Part shown: piece by piece, positions 45,641 through 56,471 of the stretch
How positions within the stretch are numbered: position 1 is the stretch's first letter
Layout: the number at the start of each line of letters is the position of its first letter
Assembly: GCA_015501595.1 (NCBI GenBank)
Contig: JADNRX010000192.1
Coordinates: 41,737-105,736, forward strand
Direction: 5' to 3'
DNA length: 64,000 nucleotides
From: Hymenopellis radicata
Lineage: Eukaryota; Basidiomycota; Agaricomycetes; Agaricales; Physalacriaceae
Position numbers and translations under genes: made by a program
The notes under the pieces: generated by a model
Databases searched by the model: none
The model's input: the letters and a program-made list of their open reading frames with translations, nothing else
Told to the model about the DNA's origin: nothing

Positions 45641-46335
45641 TTTACGCAGAAGACATACAAACGTTCTGGGAGGGAACGTGTCGCCCCCGCTATTTAAAAG
45701 CGAATCATCAAGTTCCTAGAAAGTCCGACAGTCCTGAACATCTCAATCTTTCAACCAGTGATTATGATGTTGATGAAGCCATGATGCGTCGAGGAAGAAT
45801 AGAAAAGATCGAGGCCGCGGTTTACGAACAGCTTCCCAGTGACGAGCGCGCGAAATGGTGTCAGGAATGTCGACACGACTCAATTAGCCAAGTTCGATGA
45901 GAAATTCGCCTTGTCAAGACAGAACTTATTTATATCGCGCAGGTAGAGTCGGATTCAGGACGACGTCCTGCTGCTGAGGAATATCTAAAGAAGACGGGAA
46001 CGGGAACGTATGATCATCAGGTCCCAGTGAGTCGATAACGTAAGAACTCGTTCGACAGGAGTGTTAAGCAGAGTAAGTGAACAGGCTGCAGAGAAATATC
46101 GCTGCTGTTGATGCAACTGGCAACTGACAAGGTTGAAGGAGAGATAGGACGTCGCAACTTGAACAAGACCAAACAAACGCGTTTATCTGGAGTTCTTGCG
46201 CGTTGCAAGAGCCGAATCGTCCAGTATGAGCACACACCATTGAGAAAGAAAGGAAATCTCGTGTCCGCGAAATTAGAAAGAAAGACGAATAGTCGTAGGT
46301 ACTCCGGATCCATAACTTACATCTACAGCACTGCT
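45641..46335. other. Interval without supported genes
   Basis: Only short charged open frames without a recognisable family are present. The right end borders the 3' end of the secreted-protein gene on the minus strand. Confidence 0.4.
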
Positions 46336-48022
46336 CTAGTTACCATTGCCACCCTTGCCACCTTTTCCGCCTTGAGCAGCAGCACCGGCAGCAGCACCGG
46401 CACCTGCGCCGGCCTGAGCAGTTCCATTAGTAGCGGCCCCTGCGTTTGCGTTTCCACCAGCAGCGGCACCAGCCGCGCCGGCATTTCCACCAGCTGCGCC
46501 GCCTACAGTGAACTAAACACTTCGTGAGAAGTCTATACGAACACGACCGCGACATGAACGTACGTAGACACAGTCATCAAGAGATCCGTGCTGAGCTACA
46601 GGAACGATGACTGGCTGATGGTTCGAGCTATCATAAAAAATGAGTCAAGGACGTGGCGCAAAAAAGTGGCATTTGCGTACCTGGAGTTGATCGAGCACAA
46701 GCGGTAGGCACCAGCGGGAAGACCTTTGTCGACGTCGGCAGTTACCTGGCCGTTGACAGCTGCTCCATTGATACCCTATATTTACTGTGAGTTGATCCGA
46801 GGTATATTATGAGCTGGATACTAACCTTGAAGAAGACAAAGTTCTTCGGGTTGGTAGGTGCCGTATCAGTAACCGAGGCGAGAGAATCAATAGTGACATG
46901 ACTGTGGCCGATGATTTGGCCGCCACTGTTGACTTGTTGGGGCGCAGCGAAGTAGTTTTCTTGGGCGTTGACGAAGTTTCCGGTTTCAATGCTACCGTAT
47001 CATAAGATGGATGGAAAAGAAAGATATCAAGATTAAACCTCACTTGGTGATGGCCATCGTAATGGTGAAGGCAGTGTTGGGATCAAAGTTGTCGTTGTTC
47101 ACAGGGGAAACGAACTTGGCGGAGGGCATGTTGTCTGTGCTGGGAATGACACCGATGGGGGCTTGGGAAACGAGGTCAGACAGGTCACTCTGCCGCTTCA
47201 CTCAACGCACCTGGGTTGCAAGATCCAGTCGTGATCTGCTTTCCGTCAGTGAGAGGAAGATTCGGGACCGTCAAGCAAAAGTTGATGAAGTTGTTGGTAG
47301 ATGTTAATGAAGCGACTTGGCCTGGTATCTCATGAGAATCGTGGAGTGGAAGCAACGAGAGTAGACTTGCCGGCCGCGGGGACATCTGTGAAATTCAAGA
47401 ATGAGTACAATGCTGGTGTATCCGTAGGATCAAAAAACTGACCTTGACCATTGTTCGCGAAGCCCTTAGCAATAACAGCAGGATCCAGCGCTGCACGAAG
47501 GTCAGCTCACAAAAACAGAGCATTTCATAACTAATCGCACTTAATGAAGTCTGAGGGTCATTTCCACCTGCAGCTGCGCCATTTCCGGCGTTGTTATTGC
47601 CTGCACCAGTAGAATCGGTCGCATTAGCAGCGCCAGTGGCCACTGCGCTTGCGACCGGAGGGGCGGCAGATGCGCCGGCCGCAGTGCCACTGTTACCCGC
47701 ACCATTGTTGACCGCACTTGCGACTGGCGGAGGTGCGCTACTTGCTGCAGCCGCGCCAGCGGCTGCGCCTCCTGCGGCACCGGCGGCAGCACCCTGGAGA
47801 GCACGTCAATTAACGAACATTCAACATGTCAGGAAAAAGTCTTACACCTGCCACAGCTCCAGCTCCTCCCTTCTTGCCTCCTCCCTGGCCTTTAAATCCC
47901 TTGCCGAACTGATTTTCTGTTAATTTAACGAATTCTCGCAGAAAGACGAATGTAGGCACCTGAGGGGCGGCAGTGGCCGACAACGCCAACATCAAAGAAA
48001 CCAGAACCGATGCAGTCTTCAT
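46336..48022 (-). CDS. Secreted Ala/Gly-rich protein, paralogue of the gene at 50322-51885
   Basis: The protein starts with a signal peptide (MKTASVLVSLMLALSATAAP). A Gly/Lys-rich and then long Ala/Gly/Asn-rich low-complexity linker follows. The globular domain begins LDPAVIAKGFANNGQ and contains TSTNNFINFCLTV, LPLTDGKQITTGSCNP, ETGNFVNAQENYFAAPQ, IIGHSHVTIDSL, NFVFFKGINGAAVNG and HQPVIVPVAQHGSLDDCVY. A second Ala/Gly-rich tail ends GGKGGNGN and stops at 46336-46338. Several short introns are needed. The domain matches that of the plus-strand gene at 50322 nearly motif by motif, but this copy lacks the N-terminal chitin-binding-like module. I know the domain as a recurrent secreted protein of agaricomycetes without an assigned activity. 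Confidence 0.7.
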
Positions 48023-50321
48023 CTTCTCTCGTCAAATAGAAAGTAACGAAAGACTAAAGTGAATGGAAGATGGAGCCAAAGAGCAGACACCAGGTCGAAA
48101 AAAGACGGGAAGAAAGACGATCACGGATCGTGAGCAGAGTACCGAAGACTGCGAAAGGGGAGGGGAGAAAGGATGGGAATGACGGAAGGAGGGGCACGCC
48201 TTCATATACGCGCAGATATTATTAGCTTCCTGTGCAGACCTATTCTTGGCAGCTATCAATACAGTCCAATGACAGACTTTCGGGTCCTGATGATTACGCA
48301 AAAGACAGTCGACAGTAATAGCGTAGGATGGCAGATGACTACCAAGTACAGGCGCAGTGGAGTCGACATTTGGAAAGGCGAGACATATTCGAGCAGGAGC
48401 GTTATATTCAACTGAAGCATATTGTGCGGCAGAATTAACGCACCAAATATATCTTATAACAACTTCGACGAACATGTGCCTTTCCTTCTAGCTTTCCGCG
48501 GTATGGGGTATTCGGGCGACTGGCGTATGTGACGTTCCTCATCATGATCAGAGTAATACAGTTGTTTAACCTTAGTAACTTCCGGGAGACGAACGACCCA
48601 GTAGGCGCGTAGTTGAGAGGATAGCCAGAAACAGAGACTGCCGCTTAGCATGTGTGGCGGAAATGATTGTTGACTGGGCTACCCTGTTTCTGTTCGCAGA
48701 CCAGTCAAGGACAACATCACGAATTGAGTCAAAACTCAGTTCTTATTGGCTGTCGCGACCATCAAATCATGAAGCTTCAAAGGATCATCGAAGGCACAGA
48801 AGGCGGTTCCAGACTGACAGATGGTGGATGGAGGAGTATAGCGACCGTCACGAGAATTTGATTCAAGATACGGCAGGTCAAAGTCAGACGGTATTTTCAA
48901 TACACTGGGGATGATGCAGGTGCACATGGAGATGAGATGTATGAGTGGCGTCCATTCTCCAGTGCCCGCTGGAACTGTACCACGTCGCCTGAGGATGATG
49001 TTGATGCGTCAAAAACAAGGTCGACGTCGAGGAGGAAACGGAACAAAAAACAGGGCGATCGACTGGCCGGCAAGCCCTTAGCCCTGTAGCCGCCCTTGTT
49101 TTTGAATTCCCGCCACTAGCTCCTGAACTCGATGTAGCCCAAGTTTTTGCGTCCTTACCTGAGCAGAACAACTCATTCGCGTCTGTACGGGCTATCGAGC
49201 CCGCCACTTAGTCGGCAGAAGTCTCCATTGCGTGGCGACCACGGTGGTGCGCCGGGGCCTCGTTATCGGCGTTCAGTGCATACAGTCATGGTGTGGCCTT
49301 CAAGGAGAACTATATACAGACCTTCTCCTCTTCCACGGTGACTAGCGGGTTGCCATGGGGCTGAAATGCTTATGTTATCCTCACCAGGTTGCATACCGCG
49401 TTTGATCATCTTCGTCCCCTGTGCGCTCCATCATGCCTGAGCTCAACGAACACCAGCGTACACCCCTTCGGTTTTGGACTGGTGATGGATTGCCGACCTT
49501 TGTATACAGGTTCCAGGTCCAATCAGGCAAAATTCTCTCACTCGCTGAACGCCCGTTTACACGAACTCTCTCGAAAGAGTCTCGACATGATCTGTATGCC
49601 GTTCGACGATCTACAAACACTGACAGTTCCATTCATTCCTCCATCGGATCGACGAGTTTACTGTAGATGTTTGTGCGCGTGAAGCGTGAAGCGTGAAGAT
49701 CAACAAAAAGCGTATTGTTTGTACTTGTGTGAGTAACCCTCATTGTTCAGAACGTTCAGATGTCAAGGAGTGTGACCAAACAGCCTACACAGCCTACTTG
49801 TTCTCCTTACCGCGACGAATGCAAATACGCCGCTCATACCCTGCACAATGGGAATAAAGGCCAATCCGAGTGATCCCCACTGTACAAAAGACGCACCAAA
49901 TGCAGCATTGACTCGCCGCCCGACTGACTGTTGTCGTGATCGGACAAAAATCAGGATCAGGATTGCTACGGTAGGCGCGTGCTTCATGGTCATTTGGATT
50001 TTTTGACGTGTTGGTTGTTCACAACTCGTGATTCCATCGCACATTTTCCTGACGGTTTCACCCAAGCCCCGGACTCGAGGGCTTGAAGCCCTTTCGCCAT
50101 TCATCATTGCCGGCCCTGAGAACAAAGGTTCGGTGCCCGGGTCTTGCATGGCGTCTTGTGGATATAAAACGAACAATGGTCGAATCCAAATTTCTTCATC
50201 TGCCTTCCCCGGTCATCCTCTCACCGCCACTCTCTCTGCCTTGTGCCCTTCTTTTGCTCGATTCGAAATCGTAGCTTGACCTGGAGTCTTATTAACTACA
50301 TTCATTCTCTTTTATCTCATC
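48023..50321. other. Intergenic region between two divergent paralogues
   Basis: This 2.3-kb region must contain both promoters. An 81-codon plus-strand frame at 49421-49666 (NEHQRTPLRFWTGDGLP and onward) and a 137-codon minus-strand frame at 49763-50176 are open, but I recognise neither and give them no separate entry. Otherwise nothing is seen. Confidence 0.4.
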
Positions 50322-51885
50322 ATGCGTTCTGCGTTTGTTTCTCTCGTCCTGTGCTTGACTGCGTCGGCCAGTCCTGCTCGTTTCACGCGTGTACGCTCTA
50401 TGAGGCGCGCAGCAGTTGACTTGCAAAACGGACAGGACGCGATTGCTCTGAAGTATGTCTTATATTTCATTTGGATTCTGTGATAGCTGACAATCCGAAC
50501 AGTGATAAATTCAAGTCGCTCACGGCCGACTCTGCCTGTACCGCAGGCGAGGATGCGTGCGTGAATGACCAGTTCGCGCAGTGCGTAGGCGACAAGTTCG
50601 TCCTCCAACCATGCGCCAGTGGCACCATGTATGTTTCATCTCTTCTTCCTCTTCGAACTCCGTTCTAATCCGTATCACAGTTGCGCCGCTCTACCTACGG
50701 TCGGCTCGGCCGGGACGATTATAACATGTACGACCGCTGATGACTTGGCAGCGCGTTTAGCGGCGGTAAGATTCTTTCCCCGACTCCGAGATCGCACCTC
50801 ATCTCATGCGGATCTTCAGACGGGCGCGACTGGGGCTGGCGGTTCAAACGATAATAACGGAAATGGGGATGCCCAGAACGGCACTGGTGCCACTAACGCT
50901 ACTGACACGGGAGCTGACGGCACAAATAATGCGGGCAATAGTTCAGCTGCTGGCGACGCAGGCAATAATGGGGACATCCAATCCTCCCTGAGTACGCGAC
51001 CTTTCACCCAGCTTTTTGCGTTGAATGATCTAACATCTTGTTCGTAGCTCTTGATCCCTCTGTCATCGCCGATAATTTCAACAACGATGGAATCGCCGCG
51101 CTGAAACCAGGTATGCGCGCTCTTCCATGTGCCTTGAAAAGATCTCATGCGTTGCGGTATCACAGGCGAAGTTGCCTCCCCGAGTTTGACCTCTGCGAAC
51201 AACTTTATCAACTTTTGCGCTACGGTGAACCTTCCTATCACGAATGGCAAGCAGGTCGCGACCGGCAGCTGCAATCCCGCGCCGATGGGCGTTTTGCCTG
51301 CGAAGGAGAAGATCCCCTCGTCCAAGTTCACGTTCCCTGTGAACTTCCAGCAATTCGACGAGGGCGAGTCGTTCACCATCAGCATGGCCATCCAGAACCT
51401 TGATGTAAGTCCTCGAAAAATCTCGTGGTCACCTCAAGTGAAACTGATCATACCCCCTGCACACTTGTAGACTGGTAACTTTGTGAACGCCCAGGACAAG
51501 TACTTCTCCGCTCCTCAGACGCTCAACAACGACGGTGTGATCATCGGCCACTCTCACGTCGTGATCGAGGCGATCTCCGCGTTTAATGCTACGGATCTGT
51601 TGGACCCTGTGAACTTTGCGTTCTTCAAGGGTCTCAATGGGGCAGCAGTCAACGGTATCCTGACGGCTGATGTGACCAACGGCCTGCCCGCGGGCTTCTA
51701 CAAGCTTTCCTCTATCAACGCGGCGGCGAACCACCAGCCGGTGTTGGCCCCGATTGCTCAGCACGGATCGTGTGATGATGTGGTCTACGTGAGTTTGCAT
51801 CTATTCGGGTTCACACTTGGCTGGTTCTAATGGAGTTTGACAGTTCCAAGTTGTTGCTGGCGGTGGTAACAATGGTGGTCAATAA
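50322..51885 (+). CDS. Secreted protein with CBM19-like chitin-binding module
   Basis: The signal peptide MRSAFVSLVLCLTASASP is followed by a six-Cys module (ADSACTAGEDACVNDQFAQC then FVLQPCASGTICAALP) that resembles carbohydrate-binding module family 19, a chitin-binding domain. A Gly/Asn/Thr-rich linker leads to a globular domain shared with the minus-strand paralogue: LDPSVIADNFNNDG, TSANNFINFCATV, ITNGKQVATGSCNPAPMGV, DTGNFVNAQDKYFSAPQ, IIGHSHVVIEAI, FAFFKGLNGAAVNGILTADV and HQPVLAPIAQHGSCDDVVYF. Introns near 50455-50505, 50629-50680, 50770-50819, 50994-51048, 51110-51166, 51404-51470 and 51789-51843 restore the frame. The stop is at 51883-51885. It is likely extracellular or wall-associated; chitin binding is inferred from the module and no enzyme activity is evident. 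Confidence 0.75.
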
Positions 51886-52237
51886 ACGGAGAGAGATGCC
51901 AATGCCCTTTGAAATGACCGTTATTTCTTATTTATTCTGTTGGAATCATCACTGCTGTTGTACTACATGTATATCACTGTCGTAACGTAGATCTTCCCAT
52001 TCCCTTTAATCCAGTCCGCTAGGTCCTAGTCGATACTAATCGGTTCACTTCGCGCTTGCGAGCATTCTAAGACTACCTAAGACTTAGTAGGCGTGATTTT
52101 AATGCCCGTAGTGCACTAGAAAGCAGACGCCACACTTCTGCTGTCACGACAAGCTTCTAGAGTACACTTATCGGGAGCTTAATCGAGTATTTAGTAGACT
52201 TACTACCGAGGAAACCCTTCCCTCTCACCCCACGACG
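51886..52237. other. Short intergenic interval
   Basis: No gene was seen. It carries the 3' flank of the secreted-protein gene and the promoter of the GFA-type gene. Confidence 0.4.
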
Positions 52238-52745
52238 ATGCAAGAACCCATCCACGGCGGTTGTCTGTGTGGCGCAATTCGATACAACATTCAGTTTCTC
52301 GATGGGACCTATCCAGAGGTAACCTCATTCTGTTTTTTTAATAGCTTCGTATCATTATTACCATCTCAGCCAACGACATGTCAATGCACCCAATGCCGAA
52401 AGAACTCTGGTGCCCTCGTCGCGTATTTCATCACCGTTGCTTCAAGCAATGTCTCGTGGATTGGGAGTACACCTAGAAGTTATTCTGCCACACCGGGATT
52501 TGTTAGAACGTTCTGCAAGCAGTGCGGATCGTGGCTTACATGGGCGAACATGAACGAGCCGGAGAGTGTGTTCATCCTTACAGGAAGCATAGACGAGAAG
52601 GTGTTGTTGGGGCCAAGGGGAAGGGGCTGACAATTGTCACTCACCAGGCATGGTGTGCGGGATTCATTGAAGGCGCGACGGATAATATCAAGGAGGGTAG
52701 ACGCTGGGAAGGGGATATAGGCAAGAGTGAAACCTTGAACCAGTG
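52238..52745 (+). CDS. GFA/CENP-V-type zinc protein, frame broken in a G run
   Basis: This is a small protein of the GFA family (glutathione-dependent formaldehyde-activating/CENP-V fold), which binds zinc through conserved cysteines. The motifs are GGCLCGAIRY, CQCTQCRKNSGALVAYF, PGFVRTFCKQCGSWLTW and ILTGSIDEKVLLGP. One intron (about 52320-52370) is removed between the first two. After VLLG the frame stops at GRG. Shifting by one base in the run gggg near 52609 gives LTIVTHQAWCAGFIEGATDN and a C-terminus matching the intact paralogue at 56472-56974. This is either a single-base deletion or a homopolymer error. The reaction is unknown; many fungal family members have no proven formaldehyde role. 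Confidence 0.72.
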
Positions 52746-53205
52746 ATCTTGATGAACAATTGTTGAATTTCTGTGTAAGACTGTCAGTAGAGGACTGTAA
52801 GATGGTAAGAAGTTGAAGCAAAATCAAGTGGCTCTTTGCTCGAATGAAGCGGGATCGAAGTCGTGGTCGTTGAGGAAGGAGTTACGCCTCTTTCCTCACG
52901 CTACCACGCAGGTCTGGGAGGACGCGAGGACGACTGGCCATGTCGGTATCCTCTAGATACCTCCCTAGACAATAAACAACGCGTCCACTAAAAAAAAAAA
53001 AAGAGTACTTAACACAAACCTCAATCTCCCGTCAACTCGTGCCTCGCTCACTAGAGATAACAAGTTTTGCTATCCCGTTTGCTCGTTGAAAGTGATCCAT
53101 TCTCTCAAATGTACACAGCACTGCAAAATCTCGATACTAATAGCTACAACAAAACTTTACTGATAAGATCAGGAAGTGAGATTCATTTAGTATATCGTTC
53201 ACGCT
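52746..53205. other. Interval with A-run and dispersed repeat
   Basis: No gene was seen. A run of about 14 A residues near 52989 is followed by a copy of the dispersed short repeat. Confidence 0.45.
53022..53072 (-). repeat. Dispersed short repeat, copy 3
   Basis: Reverse complement of 18591-18645 with few differences: the block from aacacaaacctcaatctccc to agagataac is shared. It sits next to an A-run, which could be the tail of a retroposed sequence. Confidence 0.5.
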
Positions 53206-54131
53206 CTACTTAGGGGGCTCAGCATCCTCAAGGGGAGGGGGACCGTCATCATCAGAGTCGTCGTCGTTGTCGGCGCCGCCGCCGGAAGGTCCAGCTCCTC
53301 CCATACCGCCGTCCATGCCTCCCATATCGCCCATGCCTCCCATGCCGCCCATTTGTGCCATCATCTGAAGAATAAGTGAGTAACTGGTAATAAATGAATA
53401 GTGATTTAACTAACCTTTTCAAAGTCCATGCCGCCGGGCATTCCTCCCATGCCACCCATGCCTCCCATGCCACCCATGCCTCCCATGCCACCCATGCCTC
53501 CCATTCCGCCCATACCTGGTGGCATTCCTCCACCGCCCATAGCGTCCATGCCACCCATAGGATCCATATCTTCCGTTTCGACCGCGACACCTTCTTGTTC
53601 ATCCTCGTCGACCCACTTGCTGAAATCGGTCTTCAAGAATGCGTTCCTGACTTTCTCCTTTGTTAAACGGGGCCAGTATTCTTCCTTGAGTTCCTTCTTT
53701 CTCAAAACGAAAGAGAGGGAGCGAGAGGTGAACTTTTTCACGGAGTTCTAGTAAAACGAGGTCAGATGGTGCAGGATGAGGAAAAAGACACGACCTACTT
53801 CGGTGTCAATTTCTGAGAAGAACTCGAGGTCAAAAGCATAGGTCTTTCCATCGGACTTGTCTGGGCTAATCGAGTAATCAGCGCGCCACGAAAAAAGGGA
53901 TAACGATGATATACACACTTGACATTTTTGGCTTTGAAAGAGATGCTCGTGGATGTAAGATTGCATTCTAGACTGTCCTGGACAATGTCGGGAACGTTTA
54001 CGGTGAGGTAGATGATGTTCTATAAACGCGTAAGCGCGTTGTTGATCAATGCGGACGACGGTGAACAATACCTTTTCTGGCTCGCTTGTCGAGCTGCGCT
54101 GTGCCCAGAGTACCTCGGGGTGAATCGACAT
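53206..54131 (-). CDS. SBA1: Hsp90 co-chaperone p23/Sba1
   Basis: This gene encodes the p23/Sba1 co-chaperone, which binds the closed ATP state of Hsp90 in the cytosol and nucleus. The CS domain begins MSIHPEVLWAQRSSTSEPEK and continues IIYLTVNVPDI, DSLECNLTSTSISFKA, KTYAFDLEFFSEID, SRSLSFVLRKKE and the signature EEYWPRLTKEKVRNAFLKTD then FSKWVDEDEQ. Introns near 54022-54070, 53890-53925, 53752-53798 and 53368-53412 are removed. The C-terminal tail is an unusually long Met/Gly repeat (GGM units, about 53280-53520 in the DNA), followed by an acidic end. Met/Gly tails are known in fungal p23 proteins; the triplet-like DNA repeat (cccatgcctcccatgccac) may vary in length between strains. The stop is at 53206-53208. 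Confidence 0.88.
53428..53520. repeat. Short tandem repeat coding Gly-Gly-Met
   Basis: Near-perfect 9- or 18-bp units of the type cccatgcctcccatgccac encode the Met/Gly tail of p23/Sba1 on the minus strand. Confidence 0.75.
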
Positions 54132-54554
54132 CGCGTGTAAGAATGCGGTAGTAGGTGGTGCTGGTGAGAGGCCAACGTTCTCAATCCGTTTGGAGAATAC
54201 TCCAGAAGATTTCAAAAGCTTTTGCCAAATACGGCCACACAGATCGGACCCGGGTCTTTCTGCCGGCGACCTCAACTTCGTCACCACCTTCTCCTCTTCC
54301 TCTTCTGCTTGTTCTGGCAAGACAATTCGCCGTGAGATACGCGCGTTGCTTATTTGGGTCGTCCTATTTGGGTTAATTGTACGCTTTTCCATTTTCAGAA
54401 AACGACAATGTGGTATGTCAAAAGTTTTCCGTTCTATTTGCAGAAAATGACATTGTGTCCAGGTGTACGCGATGGTTTCTCCCTCTCCTCCTTCTCCCTC
54501 TCCCTACGGCCCCTCCATATTTCCTCCTTTTATTCATTTTCTCGCTGACGATGC
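54132..54554. other. Divergent promoter region between p23 and a hypothetical gene
   Basis: No gene is supported. Pyrimidine-rich stretches such as ctctcctccttctccctctc lie near 54480-54530, just upstream of the plus-strand gene, as in many basidiomycete promoters. Confidence 0.4.
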
Positions 54555-55160
54555 ATGCAAAACCATGGCAAGTCTCCTTGTATTCTGACTTGATGAGTTT
54601 TGGCTCATATCCATTCTAGTTTCTACTGCATCGTGCTCATATCGAGTATATTCGTGTCCTCGTGCTACTGGCAGCCGTTCAGCCTAGACACCTCATTAGC
54701 GACGCCGTGGTCTGAAAACGTCACGACCTACGGCGAGGCGCTACTTTGGTCTCTACCTCCGGATATCGCCAATAACACAGAATCTCTCCCCACCTCCATC
54801 CGCGCGGCTGACCGGTGTTGGTGCGACATGTCCTCTGGATCCTTCTTCGAGCCCTTCAATGTGACTCGCTGGGAGCACAACACCGTGAACAGAATGAGGG
54901 AGGATCTGGAGAAGCGGTGGGCGTCCTCCAACAACAACAACAACAACTCCTCCACCGCCGTCACACCAGCCAAAGTCAGCGTCGCCAGCTCGCTATGGTC
55001 ACTATTCGCGCGCAGTAGACGACCCACATCATCGCCATCGCTTGCACCCTCCAACGATGACGAGACTATTGTCATGTTGCCTGCAGCAGCGTTCCGGCAC
55101 AAATACGATTTATCTTCTTACGGGGTCAACATGCTGTTGGACTTCGGATGGTCAGAGTAA
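54555..55160 (+). CDS. Hypothetical membrane-anchored or secreted protein
   Basis: I do not recognise a named family. The start at 54555 (MQNHGN) was chosen because splicing at 54572-54619 then keeps the frame into FYCIVLISSIFVSSCYWQPF, a hydrophobic segment that would be a signal anchor. The rest is probably lumenal or extracellular: SENVTTYGEALLWSLPPDI, RCWCDMSSGSFFEPFNVTRW and EHNTVNRMREDLEKRW, then a poly-Asn run and a Ser/Pro-rich stretch. It ends NMLLDFGWSE at 55160. Two or more N-glycosylation sequons (NVT, NNT) fit an extracytoplasmic location. The CWCD...FFEPFNVT stretch recalls hypothetical proteins of other basidiomycetes. Confidence 0.5.
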
Positions 55161-55191
55161 TGCTTATATCTCCTTGTATTAATAATGTAAC

Positions 55192-55236
55192 CCTAATGCT
55201 CATCGTGCCACGCCTGTACACTTCCTAGACCGGAAA
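55192..55236. repeat. Direct repeat flanking LINE fragments, left
   Basis: The block starting cctaatgctcatcgtgccac and containing tgtacacttcctagaccgg recurs at 56403-56447 with about four mismatches. Together they bracket the LINE-derived sequence. Confidence 0.55.
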
Positions 55237-55259
55237 TTATCATTAGTTCACCGTCATAT

Positions 55260-56000
55260 TCAACGGAATATCAACACTGGACGGCCTACGACGATGGACT
55301 TTCGTTGCGCTGCGAAGTCGCCACATTCTTAAACGACCTTATAGATCCGCACAGTCCTTGACATTACCTCGGTATTGGAAACGAGGCTGCATACCAGGAG
55401 GCAAAACGAGCAGCCAACGACGTCTATACCGAAAACGCAGCCCCTCCATTTTCCGTAAAACACTGTCAGCGAGTGCGACAGCGATAAAGCGGGTGTACCG
55501 GGCGAAGCTCCAGACGATAGCGAACAAGAGATGGAGGGAATCCACGAGGCGAGCAAAGTTTAAAAACATTCACACGGACGATGCCAGCACCGTCGGGAAG
55601 AAATACTCCATTCTCACCGAACCACTCTCACGCTGCGTTACCTCCCCTGTTACACAACTCCGTACAGGACACGCGCCCCTCAATGCCCATTTCCACAGGA
55701 TCGGCAAGGCAGAGTCATCCGAATGCCCGGCGTTCCGCCACCACAAAGAAGACGTTGCACATGATCTCCTCCAATGCCCGGCCTACCACAATTACAGAGA
55801 ACGGCTCAGACGGGGTCTACAGCGAACACATCGTGGCCTCCATCTCTCACACATCCTCACCGAGCCCAAAAGCATCCCACACCTAATACAGTATGTGGCG
55901 GACGCCCAACGATTCGCGGCGAACTTCACAGCAGTACAATTACCCCGCCCACACCTCGCCTCGTGCGACCCCCTTCAGGACGCCATGCTCTAAAAAAGAC
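55260..56000 (+). pseudogene. 3' fragment of a LINE (RNase H / C-terminal region)
   Basis: The plus-strand frames contain YRAKLQTIANKRWRESTRRA, LSRCVTSPVTQLRTGHAPLN and ECPAFRHHKEDVAHDLLQCP then AYHNYRERL. These resemble the RNase H tail and CCHC-like end (LRTGHAPLN, CPxC...H..L.CP.Y) of non-LTR retrotransposons common in basidiomycetes. The upstream reverse transcriptase is absent and the frame is damaged at its 5' end. Confidence 0.6.
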
Positions 56001-56040
56001 CACGCACCGTCAACCACGCGTATATCCACACAGAGACTCG

Positions 56041-56402
56041 CATAACGCGACAAGGATCGTCGCAACCTCGGTATTATACGCGTACAGATGCGATGGGTCT
56101 CAGCACATCTGGATATTCCGGGAAACCAGGCGGTGGACCAAGAGGCAAAGCGAGCAGCGGAGCACCCAACAACATCCGCACCGAAAACACACCTCCCCCT
56201 GTATATCGGGCAAAGCTTCGGACGGTAGCGAACAAGAAATGGCGGGAGTCCATGAGACGGGTCAAGTTTAAATACACACGGTCAATGCCATCACCCTCGG
56301 GAAGAAGTTCTCCACCCCACACCGAAGCACTCTCACGCCGCGTTACATCCCTCATAACTCAACTATGCACAGGACACGTGCCCCTCAATGCCCATGTCCA
56401 TC
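56041..56402 (+). pseudogene. Second, shorter LINE 3' fragment
   Basis: The DNA repeats part of the preceding fragment with divergence: one frame gives VYRAKLRTVANKKWRESMRR and another LSRRVTSLITQLCTGHVPLN. It is truncated just after the GHVPLN motif and frames are scrambled. This is a second 5'-truncated insertion or a partial duplication. Confidence 0.5.
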
Positions 56403-56447
56403 CCTAATGCTCATTGCACCAGGCCTGTACACTTCCTAGACCGGAAA
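56403..56447. repeat. Direct repeat flanking LINE fragments, right
   Basis: This block matches 55192-55236. It lies just downstream of the 3' end of the minus-strand GFA gene. Confidence 0.55.
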
Positions 56448-56471
56448 AGATTATCCCTTGCTGCTTTACTC

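Noticed and set aside
49763..50176. A 137-codon minus-strand gene upstream of the secreted protein
   Set aside because: There is no recognisable domain; it overlaps the likely promoter of the 50322 gene, and support is too thin.
53428..53520. CRISPR-like or satellite array
   Set aside because: The short repeats are the coding repeat of the p23 tail; unit length and lack of spacers exclude a CRISPR array, and the genome is eukaryotic.
53428..53751. A plus-strand Pro/Met repeat protein
   Set aside because: This is the antisense reading of the Gly/Met repeat tail of p23/Sba1.
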